Assembly: GCA_030631415.1 (NCBI GenBank)
Contig: DAOVLE010000074.1
Span: 1 to 20,617 of the forward strand
Reading direction: 5' to 3'
From: JAAEQG01 sp023133475
GTDB lineage: Bacteria > Planctomycetota > Phycisphaerae > UBA1845
DNA: 20,617 nucleotides
Shown here: positions 1 to 6,645 of the stretch, piece after piece
Layout: each line of letters begins with the position of its first letter
Numbering within the stretch: position 1 is the stretch's first letter
Made by a program: the position numbers and the translations under genes
Notes under the pieces: model-generated
Seen by the model: the letters and a program-made list of their open reading frames with translations, nothing else
Told to the model about the DNA's origin: nothing
Database searches by the model: none

Positions 1-3
1 AAG

Positions 4-126
4 GGAGCGGCCACCCAATCAGTGCCGCGACCGTAATCCGTCCCCCACCCCGTTCGCCGGTCCTCCGGACCGGCGAAACGGGATGGGGCACCCGTGTCGC
101 TCCCTTACGGTCGCGGTACTGATCGG
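4..126. repeat. REP-like palindrome flanked by inverted copies of dispersed element B
   Basis: A GC-rich palindrome (about 52-79, core CGCCGGTCCTCCGGACCGGCG split around TC) sits between two opposed copies of a dispersed element, here called element B. Its core on the plus strand is TTACGGTCGCGGTACTGAT. The left copy (14-35) is in minus orientation and the right copy (99-126) in plus. The same palindrome plus element B recurs in the opposite sense at 3812-3901. The right half overlaps the start of the first coding region, so the repeat is partly translated. Confidence 0.8.
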
Positions 127-1714
127 ATGGCTGCTTTTCCTGTGGTGTAAGCCGGCGGCAGCCGCTCCGGGAGATGTGCAGGAATCGTTTGCGGCTCCGT
201 GCAAATACCCGGCGGGGCTGGCCTGGGATGGTGTGCACTTCTTCGTAGCCGACTGGCGAACTGCGACAATCCATCAGGTCGATCCCGGCGAGGGCAAGGT
301 GGTGCGCACCTTCGATGCGCCGACGCTCAAACCGCACGGGCTGACCTTCGTACAGGGCAAGCTATTGGTCTGTGACGACCATACCGGTGGAGTGTACGCC
401 CTGAACCTCGACACCGGCATCGTGGAGAACACCTTTCAAGCACCCTCCAAGCGAGCGAGGGGGCTGGCGTATGCCGACGGGACGCTGTTCATCCTTGCCG
501 GGGGCAGGATTTACAGCGTGTTGCCGGAGGACGGGACCATCTTGAACTACTTCGCCGCACCGGACGGGGCATCCCACTGTCTGGCACACGACGGCAGATA
601 CCTGTGGGTGGCCAACCGGATCAAGAACGAGTTCTACATGGTGGACCCCAGCAGCGGCAAGGTGCTAAATATCCTCGACGCCCCAGGCCCTTATCCCGCC
701 GGGATCGTCTTTATCGACGGGCACCTCTGGAACGTCGATTTCCAGACCCGCAAGCTCTACAAGCTTGCCATCCGGGGCAAAACCATGCACCGCCTGTCCG
801 ACACCCGGCAGGCTCGTGTCGAATACCTTTGGGCACTTAACAACTACGGGCCTGGCGACATCATTGATCTGGCAGTCAGTTTGGCTGTGCCGATGACCCT
901 GCCCAACCAGAAGTTGTTGACAGCTATCGAGTTCTCGACCCCGCCTTCAAAAACGGTGCACGACCGCTGGGGGCAGGAGTGTGCCTTGTTCGAGATTGAC
1001 CGCCTACAGGCGGGGGCCAAGGCCACACTAAGCTACGCAGTGGAGGCTGAGGTGTCAGCCATTCGCTACTTGATTATCCCGGAGAGCGTGGGCACTCTCG
1101 ATGACATCCCCGCCGAGATTCGCCGGAAGTACACTGCCGACGGGTCACGCTACCGCATCACCAGCTCATACATTCAAAACACCGTCGGAAGAATCGTGGG
1201 CGATGAGAAAAACCCCTATTGGATCGCCCGGAGAATCTACGATTTTATCATCGACTCGCTGGAGTACGAGATGGTTGGCGGTTGGGACGTGCCCGAGGTG
1301 GTGTTGAAGAGGGGGACCGGTTCGTGTTCGGAGTACACTTATACGTTTGTGGCTCTTTGCCGGGCGGCGGGGCTTCCGGCTCGTTATCAGGGTAGCGTGG
1401 TGGTTCGCGGGGACGATGCCAGCATCGACGAATCCTTCCACCGCTGGGCCCAGGTGTATCTGCCCGGGTACGGCTGGGTGCCGGTGGATGCGAACAAGGG
1501 TGATGCGAAATCCCCCGCGGACCGGGCACGAGGCTTCGGCTGCTTGAGCAATCGGTTCCTAATCACCACCCAGGGCGGCGGCGACTCGGAGTATTTGCGG
1601 TGGGGATACAACTCATTCGCCCGCTACAAAACCACCGGCCGCTGCAAGGTCGAGGAGGATAACTTCGGGTTCTGGGAACCCCGGGGAAATGGGAAATGGG
1701 AAATGGAAAATTGA
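83..1714 (+). CDS. Secreted beta-propeller / transglutaminase-like protein
   Basis: Predicted exported protein of 543 residues. Residues 7-28 form a signal peptide ending near PAAAA. Residues about 30-230 contain repeated blocks of YncE/NHL propeller type, such as GLAWDGVHFFVAD and YLWVANRIKNEFYMVDP. Residues about 370-485 are a transglutaminase-like domain with a complete Cys-His-Asp triad: C415 in GTGSCSEYT, H453 in FHRWAQVYL and D469 in WVPVDAN. Such domains may be cysteine proteases or amidases rather than cross-linkers, so the reaction is unknown. The ATG at 83 is the only standard start ahead of the signal peptide and has no clear Shine-Dalgarno sequence. Residues 6-15 are encoded by dispersed element B, and the last residues (about 536-543) by an A-rich GGGAAATGG repeat that also supplies the TGA. 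The gene converges on cstA. The domain call is firm; the exact start is less so. Confidence 0.85.
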   Translation: MGHPCRSLTVAVLIGWLLFLWCKPAAAAPGDVQESFAAPCKYPAGLAWDGVHFFVADWRTATIHQVDPGEGKVVRTFDAPTLKPHGLTFVQGKLLVCDDHTGGVYALNLDTGIVENTFQAPSKRARGLAYADGTLFILAGGRIYSVLPEDGTILNYFAAPDGASHCLAHDGRYLWVANRIKNEFYMVDPSSGKVLNILDAPGPYPAGIVFIDGHLWNVDFQTRKLYKLAIRGKTMHRLSDTRQARVEYLWALNNYGPGDIIDLAVSLAVPMTLPNQKLLTAIEFSTPPSKTVHDRWGQECALFEIDRLQAGAKATLSYAVEAEVSAIRYLIIPESVGTLDDIPAEIRRKYTADGSRYRITSSYIQNTVGRIVGDEKNPYWIARRIYDFIIDSLEYEMVGGWDVPEVVLKRGTGSCSEYTYTFVALCRAAGLPARYQGSVVVRGDDASIDESFHRWAQVYLPGYGWVPVDANKGDAKSPADRARGFGCLSNRFLITTQGGGDSEYLRWGYNSFARYKTTGRCKVEEDNFGFWEPRGNGKWEMEN

Positions 1715-1724
1715 AAATGGGGGA
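1683..1724 (+). repeat. A-rich GAAATGG/GAAAATTG dispersed repeat
   Basis: Short imperfect iterations of GGGAAATGG and GGAAAATTGAAAATG. Related tracts occur at about 10138-10174 and 11834-11856 (reverse sense) and at 14396-14437. This copy encodes the last residues and the TGA stop of the transglutaminase-like protein. Confidence 0.7.
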
Positions 1725-1742
1725 TGGGGAGCGTTCTTGTTA

Positions 1743-1799
1743 GTAGGGCGGGTTTTACCCGCCGTTGCGGCATCGTGCGGCGGGTAGAACCCGCCCTAC
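1743..1799. repeat. Paired REP-like element with GTAG heads
   Basis: Two inverted GTAGGGCGGGTT units face each other (1743-1754 and the complement ending at 1799), each followed by its own small GGCGGGT/ACCCGCC hairpin. A GTAG tetranucleotide followed by a hairpin is the classic layout of REP sequences paired as BIMEs, which are moved by IS200/IS605-like REP-associated transposases (RAYTs). It lies between two convergent genes, so it may also act as a two-way terminator. The GTAG on the minus strand provides the TAG stop of cstA. Confidence 0.75.
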
Positions 1800-3748
1800 A
1801 TCCCTCTTGCCTCATGCCTCTTGCCTCTTGCCTCCTCGGGGCGGTGGCGTGCGAAGGCGATAACTCCTTCCACTATCAGCCACGCGGTCAATACCAGAAC
1901 GCATAACCCGACGATAAAGAGGGACAGGCTGCCGGTGTCCGTGGGGCCGCCGGCGGATATGCTTTGGCGGTAGCTGTGCCAGAATTCGCTGAGTTTGTAG
2001 GCCATCGCCCAGGACACCGAAACCAGCATCAGCAACAACGGAACGGCAGTGTAGACGATCGGCTTACCCCACTTGTAGAGCATCACACTGACCACCAACA
2101 GGCCCAAGGCGGCAAGCAGTTGGTTGGTGGTCCCGAATAACTGCCACAAGGTGACACCTGCGGGCTTGCCGCCGATCCTGATCAGGGCAAAGTAACCGAT
2201 GGCGATAACGGCAATGAGGCTGGCAACATAGCGGTTCTGTAACACGCGCAGGTGGACAATCTTGCCGATCGACTCTATATTGAAGCGGAGCAGGCGGGTG
2301 GCTGAATCCAGCGTGGTCATCGCAAAGCTCACCACCACCACGGCGATGAAACTCTTGCAGAACGACTCCAGCAGTGCCGGCGAAACGTCACTGATCCGCG
2401 TCACCCAGGTGAAAGGCCTGGAGATGATATGCCCTGCCCCGGTCAGGAAGGCTCCCAGAGCGGCGTTGGAGTCAGGCCAATCGCCGTAGAACTCCCCAAA
2501 CCTATCCCCGGTCCCCACCACACAGGCCAGAATCACCAGTACCGCCAGAAAACCCTCCATCAGCATTGCCCCGTAACCGATGATGCGAGCGTCCTTTTCG
2601 CTGGAGATCTGCCGGGCGGTGGTGCCGCTACTGACCAGATTGTGAAATCCGCTGACCGCCCCACAGGCGATGGTGATGAACAGAAAAGGCCATAGCGGCA
2701 GAGCACCTCCCGATTCCGGCTCGACACTCTTGTACGCCTCGACGCAGATCGACGGGTGCCAGACCAATAGCCCCAGCAGGATCAGGGTCAGCCCCAAATA
2801 AAGTTGAAAGCTGTTGATGTAGTCGCGCGGCTGAAGCAACAACCAGACCGGCAGAATCGAAGCCACCAGTGCGTAGAACAGCAACAGATAGGTCCAGGCC
2901 TGCATCCCGGTCTCGCGTGCCTGCTTGACGTCCTCGACCGCGGTTTGAAAGCCCGGATCAGCCTTGGCCCGTGACTCGAAGTAGGCCACCGCCTCCCGGG
3001 CACCGCCGGAACCGAGTTGACAACCCTGCTCGTCCCCCGCGGACCCCGCCGTGGCAAAGGCCTCCCTGGCATCGGCATCGGTCACGAACAGGCGATACAA
3101 GGGCAGGGGCGCTTTCATCCCGATAAAAACCGTGCTCAGCATCAAAGCGAACCCAACCACGGTCACAGGCCCCAAACGCCACTTGAGCCTGTAGACCAAC
3201 AACCCGATGGCCACCGCAATGGCGATCAACGAGAACGTCGGCATCACCGCCTGCGGAGAAAGATCGGTGAACAAACGGGCCATCAGCAGAGCGAACACGC
3301 CCATGGCCATCGCCAACAGAAAAAAAATGATGATAAGAAACAAGGCCCGACCCCGAGGCCCAATAACCTCGTTGGTCAAATCCCCGATACCACGACCCTG
3401 GTGACGCAACGAGGCATACAGCGTAGCCAGATCATGGACCGCCCCAATGAAAATGCAGCCGAACAGCACCCACAACAACGCCGGAAGCCAACCCCAATAC
3501 ACGGCAATCGCCGGGCCCACGATCGGCCCTAACCCGGCGATCGACGCAAAATGATGCCCGAACAACACTGCCCGGTGCGTTGGAACATAATCGATCCCGT
3601 CGGTTTTGGTATGTGCGGGAGTGCTCCGGCTGGGGTCCAGCCCCAGAATACGATCGGCAATGAACTTGCCGTATAGCCGGTAGGCTGCTATAAACCCCAG
3701 CCCCGACAACACTGCGATAACCAGGCTGTTGGTCAGTAAAGCCGACAT
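1796..3748 (-). CDS. cstA: CstA-family transporter (carbon starvation protein)
   Basis: Integral membrane protein of 650 residues in the CstA/BtsT family, whose studied members import peptides or pyruvate when carbon is scarce. Family hallmarks include GIDYVPT (51-57), GHHFASIAG (64-72) and WGWLPALLW (85-93). Many hydrophobic helices follow. Residues about 221-283 form a soluble, charged insertion between helices. It is somewhat shorter than E. coli CstA (about 700 residues). The ATG at 3748 is chosen because GGGAG lies about 10 nt upstream; a TTG at 3766 would add six residues. The last 13 residues are encoded by a degenerate AGGCAAG repeat and the TAG stop is the GTAG head of a REP-like element, so the native C-terminus was probably replaced. 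The substrate cannot be read from the sequence. Confidence 0.93.
   Translation of the reverse strand: MSALLTNSLVIAVLSGLGFIAAYRLYGKFIADRILGLDPSRSTPAHTKTDGIDYVPTHRAVLFGHHFASIAGLGPIVGPAIAVYWGWLPALLWVLFGCIFIGAVHDLATLYASLRHQGRGIGDLTNEVIGPRGRALFLIIIFFLLAMAMGVFALLMARLFTDLSPQAVMPTFSLIAIAVAIGLLVYRLKWRLGPVTVVGFALMLSTVFIGMKAPLPLYRLFVTDADAREAFATAGSAGDEQGCQLGSGGAREAVAYFESRAKADPGFQTAVEDVKQARETGMQAWTYLLLFYALVASILPVWLLLQPRDYINSFQLYLGLTLILLGLLVWHPSICVEAYKSVEPESGGALPLWPFLFITIACGAVSGFHNLVSSGTTARQISSEKDARIIGYGAMLMEGFLAVLVILACVVGTGDRFGEFYGDWPDSNAALGAFLTGAGHIISRPFTWVTRISDVSPALLESFCKSFIAVVVVSFAMTTLDSATRLLRFNIESIGKIVHLRVLQNRYVASLIAVIAIGYFALIRIGGKPAGVTLWQLFGTTNQLLAALGLLVVSVMLYKWGKPIVYTAVPLLLMLVSVSWAMAYKLSEFWHSYRQSISAGGPTDTGSLSLFIVGLCVLVLTAWLIVEGVIAFARHRPEEARGKRHEARGM
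1803..1836 (-). repeat. Degenerate AGGCAAG heptamer tract inside the cstA 3' end
   Basis: On the minus strand this reads as about four or five imperfect AGGCAAG/AGGCATG units. It is the same heptamer that forms the perfect array at the right end of the window. Here it is in frame with cstA and encodes its charged C-terminal tail (EEARGKRHEARGM). Confidence 0.75.
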
Positions 3749-3811
3749 TAGTGAAACGACTCCCAATTAACATTGTGACGCGCGGGTGGTGGCAATGCTG
3801 TTGACTTAAGT

Positions 3812-3915
3812 GGGTGCCCCATCCCGTTTCGCCGGTCCGGAGGACCGGCGAACGGGGTGGAGGACGGATGGCCGCTCCCTTACGGTCGCGGTACTGATTG
3901 GGCGGTACTGATTGG
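3812..3915. repeat. REP-like palindrome plus element B, inverted copy of the left-end repeat
   Basis: The palindrome GTTTCGCCGGTCC / GGACCGGCGAAC (about 3827-3853) is followed by element B (3874-3901). The last part of element B, GCGGTACTGATTGG, is then duplicated at once (3902-3915). The unit is the reverse complement of the repeat at 45-93, with element B attached. It fills the 182-bp gap between the cstA start and the methylase stop, so any cstA promoter must lie in or beside it. Confidence 0.8.
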
Positions 3916-3930
3916 TTCGAGTTCGAATGG

Positions 3931-5064
3931 CTATCGTTTCTCCATAAGGAAAAGGAACTCGCGATTGGGCTCAGTCGCATCTCGAACCCATTCATTTGTC
4001 CATTTCATCCCAGACATCACGTTCTTCCGATAGTCTACTTCGATGACATCAAGGACCTTCCCGCTCGCAGTAAGAACGCGATTCAATTCGTCTGCAGTCG
4101 CCCTGCCGCCTGAACTGTACGAGAGGATGATCCACCGTGCTCTAGTGGACCCCATCAATCGTTCAATGGCTTCCACGGCGAGGAACCTCCCATTGTCACT
4201 TTTTCTAAACTCCTCAAATACAGAGGCCGCTACCTTGTCTGAGGTATCCTCTCTTCGCCTCGCCTTACCAAAGAGCCCCGGATTATCATAAAGGCATACC
4301 GTGGTCCAGAGGTGATAATAGGAGGCATATCTTACTCGTGATGGTGGCATCTTCTCATTGTTGGAACCGTACGGTGGGTCGAAATACGCGAGGTCGACAG
4401 GAGTGTCGGCAACCAGGTCGAATATATCTCGCTGAGAGACTTGGTGTTGCTCCTCTCGAACAAAGACATTTGGCACTTTGAGAACAAGATCGCCTGACGA
4501 TCTCGGCGACCAATCCTTGAGATAAGACACGAAGTGCCCAAGCGTGCTGTCCACCTTGTCGAGAGCAAGGATCAAGCTGGTCAGGGCAACGGCCCTCTCC
4601 ACGGTTGAAAGGGCGAGCCTTTCGATTTCCGCTCTTATCGCGTCGAGCTTTCTCGTGTTGTGTATCTGCCAGGGTCTCTTGAGCCCATCCGCTTGAACAG
4701 CGCAGCCTGCATTGCGCCATCCCCCGTAGTTCTGCGTGAACCAGCCGTCGATCGGAGGCAACGAATTCAGGTGATCGATTAGGCCCTGATACGATTCCCG
4801 CCTCCTATCGTTGAGCAGGTAGCATGTGCCGAAGATCCTGGACCAAACCGATATATCATTACAGAAAACGCGATATCCACTCTTGGCAAATGCTTGGGAA
4901 ACCCTTGTTGTGCCGGAGAACCCGTCCAATACGGTCTTTGCATCAACCCTCTTTGCCAGTCGGAGTATATGGAGAATGAGGTTCAGCTTGGACCCCGCAT
5001 ACTTGATGCCCTCCGTACGAGGAGTATCAACAATATCGTCGCTGAATAGTGAAAGCGTTTCCAT
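3931..5064 (-). CDS. D12-class adenine-specific DNA methyltransferase
   Basis: Modification enzyme of 377 residues that should transfer a methyl group from S-adenosylmethionine to N6 of adenine. The motif order fits the D12 (Dam/DpnM, alpha) class: KYAGSK at 21-26, the SAM-binding motif LDGFSGTTRV at 46-55, CNDIS near 68-72, then DLAYFDPPYGS (224-234) containing the catalytic DPPY motif. Its ATG shares one base with the TAA of the upstream nuclease gene (TAATG), so translation is probably coupled and no separate Shine-Dalgarno is visible. Two 60-nt blocks of this gene pair counted by hand gave 50% and 48% GC, against 53-72% in blocks of neighbouring genes, which suggests acquisition. The target sequence cannot be predicted. 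Confidence 0.9.
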   Translation of the reverse strand: METLSLFSDDIVDTPRTEGIKYAGSKLNLILHILRLAKRVDAKTVLDGFSGTTRVSQAFAKSGYRVFCNDISVWSRIFGTCYLLNDRRRESYQGLIDHLNSLPPIDGWFTQNYGGWRNAGCAVQADGLKRPWQIHNTRKLDAIRAEIERLALSTVERAVALTSLILALDKVDSTLGHFVSYLKDWSPRSSGDLVLKVPNVFVREEQHQVSQRDIFDLVADTPVDLAYFDPPYGSNNEKMPPSRVRYASYYHLWTTVCLYDNPGLFGKARRREDTSDKVAASVFEEFRKSDNGRFLAVEAIERLMGSTRARWIILSYSSGGRATADELNRVLTASGKVLDVIEVDYRKNVMSGMKWTNEWVRDATEPNREFLFLMEKR

Positions 5065-5912
5065 TAGTCGTTCAAACCAGATCGTTGTTTCAGAAGAGCG
5101 ATGTCTTCCTTGATCTTCTCAAGCGCGGATGAATGTCCCGCGTCTGAAGACACCAGTGCATGCGAAAACAGCTTTACCAGAACACGATTGTGTGAGTAGT
5201 CAATCCAACCGTTCGTGATACTATCGAAGAACTTGAGCGCGTTCTTGGTGTGTGTCCATAATCCACGCTGAAGGGCATTTGCGGTGGCATCGCCATATCG
5301 CACTTCGCACACGTAGTCGCCCGCGCTGTCGTAGAAACGGTGCACCGGGTGCTTTCTTCCTCTTCCTTCATCCTCTCGTACGATTCGAACGGTCTGTTGT
5401 TTCGCGAGGTCGTAGTCAAACACCAGGATGTTGCACCGCTGTCTCTTCTCATCGTATATAAGCGGCAGAACATTGATATTGCCGAAATCCGCGAAGACCG
5501 GGTCATCGAGAACTATCTGGACGTCTTCCTGTCCCCGAACGTCGCCGTCCTCCTGCTCAAGACGGGGAAACATGCGGAAGTTCTTGTCTGTGGACAACTG
5601 CAGCGGCCCGTCACCATAGGCCTTGAGGCTCACGGGGAACTCAGCTTTGGTGATCTCGTTGATGATCTTGATGTCTTCTTCATGTGATTTGGCTCGATAG
5701 AGATCCTTGCCAACGTGGATTGACCGGAAATCATACATGTATTGATTGATGAACTCCGCGATAGCGATTTCCGCGAGATCGCCGTGGGTCTTGTTGCCGA
5801 TGAGGCGCATCGTGAAGATGTTGCTTAGGGTGGTGGTGATGAGGTCGGGATGCTTGCTTACAAGCAGTTTCAACCGCTCTATGAAATCTCGGTATGCTGA
5901 TTTCTTGTCCAT
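5064..5912 (-). CDS. Putative type II restriction endonuclease
   Basis: Protein of 282 residues lying directly upstream of a D12 adenine methylase and coupled to it by TAATG. It is not recognised as a named family. A PD-(D/E)XK-like core is plausible: GDLAEIAIAEF (44-54) with E48 in a helix, HEEDI (77-81) with D80, and PVSLKAYG (93-100) with K97. The usual second acidic residue before the lysine would be S95, so the active site is either divergent or assigned wrongly. The position beside the methylase is the main argument for function. The ATG at 5912 is favoured because AAGGAAGG lies just upstream; an in-frame start at 5975 would add 21 residues of unlikely sequence. Only 52 nt separate it from the response regulator, so it may be read from that operon or from a promoter in its 3' end. 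Confidence 0.65.
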   Translation of the reverse strand: MDKKSAYRDFIERLKLLVSKHPDLITTTLSNIFTMRLIGNKTHGDLAEIAIAEFINQYMYDFRSIHVGKDLYRAKSHEEDIKIINEITKAEFPVSLKAYGDGPLQLSTDKNFRMFPRLEQEDGDVRGQEDVQIVLDDPVFADFGNINVLPLIYDEKRQRCNILVFDYDLAKQQTVRIVREDEGRGRKHPVHRFYDSAGDYVCEVRYGDATANALQRGLWTHTKNALKFFDSITNGWIDYSHNRVLVKLFSHALVSSDAGHSSALEKIKEDIALLKQRSGLND

Positions 5913-5964
5913 ATCCTTCCTTGCAGAGACGCGTACCCAAGGCGAACGCTGCTTCCCGGTCCTT

Positions 5965-6645
5965 CTACGGCACAAACTTATACCCGATGCTGTGCACCGT
6001 AAGAATATGGCGAGGGTTCTTGGAGTCTTGTTCGATCTTGCGGCGCAGGCTTACGATGTGATTGTCCACGGTGCGGTTGGTGGGGCTGGCTTCCAGACCC
6101 CAAATGGTGTCCAGCAGATCGTTGCGCTCGACCGGTTGCTCGGCATGTTCGACGAGCATCTTGAGAATTTCGATCTCGAAATAGCCCAGGCTGAACAGCT
6201 CCGCACCGCGGGTGACTCGCCCCTTGGCAAAATCCACCTCAGCGCTGCCGATCTTGAGGGCCTTGGACATCGCGGGAGTCGCGCCGGCATGCCGCAAAGC
6301 CACCTTGATCCGCGCCAACAACTCACGAACCCCGAACGGCTTGGCCACATAGTCGTCCGCACCGGCTTCGAGACCACGCACGATGTCGATCTCCTGGCTT
6401 TTGGCGGTCAACATCACGATCGGCACCAATGACCCGGTCTTGCGGATGCGACGACAGACCTCCAGACCGTCCACCTTGGGCATCATGATGTCGAGTAAGA
6501 TAAGGTCGGGGCGTTCGCTTTCCGCCAGGGCAATGGCCTGCTCCCCGTCCAAAGCCACCAACGCTTCGTAACCCTCGAATTGAAGGTTGTCCTTCAGACC
6601 CATAGCCATTTCCGGCTCATCTTCGGCGATCAGGATTCTAGCCAT
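5965..6645 (-). CDS. OmpR/PhoB-type response regulator
   Basis: DNA-binding regulator of 226 residues. The receiver domain (1-118) has the acidic pocket E8-D9, the phosphoacceptor D52 in LILLDIMMP, T80 in VMLTA and K102 in YVAKPF. A winged-helix DNA-binding domain of the OmpR type fills about 130-225, ending in HSIGYKFVP. Its ATG overlaps the kinase gene by 8 nt (ATGGCTAG), and AAGGA lies about 8 nt upstream, so it is co-translated with its cognate kinase. It resembles PhoB, but no phosphate transport genes or Pho-box-like sites are visible here, so no symbol is given. Confidence 0.92.
   Translation of the reverse strand: MARILIAEDEPEMAMGLKDNLQFEGYEALVALDGEQAIALAESERPDLILLDIMMPKVDGLEVCRRIRKTGSLVPIVMLTAKSQEIDIVRGLEAGADDYVAKPFGVRELLARIKVALRHAGATPAMSKALKIGSAEVDFAKGRVTRGAELFSLGYFEIEILKMLVEHAEQPVERNDLLDTIWGLEASPTNRTVDNHIVSLRRKIEQDSKNPRHILTVHSIGYKFVP
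5977..6005 (-). promoter_or_regulatory. Weak candidate promoter for the restriction-modification pair
   Basis: On the minus strand TATAAG (5977-5982) lies 17 bp downstream of TTCTTA, inside the 3' end of the response regulator gene. The -10 match is good and the -35 poor. It would drive the nuclease and methylase genes independently of the kinase operon. Confidence 0.25.

Noticed and set aside
3017..3532. 171-codon plus-strand open frame
   Set aside because: It is antisense to the conserved transmembrane part of cstA and rich in His, Gln, Arg and Pro, as shadow frames are.
3801..3829. Plus-strand promoter starting with TTGACT at 3801
   Set aside because: No acceptable -10 at the right spacing and no plus-strand gene downstream.
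5746..6432. 228-codon plus-strand open frame
   Set aside because: It is antisense to both the nuclease gene and the response regulator, spanning their boundary; no known motif.
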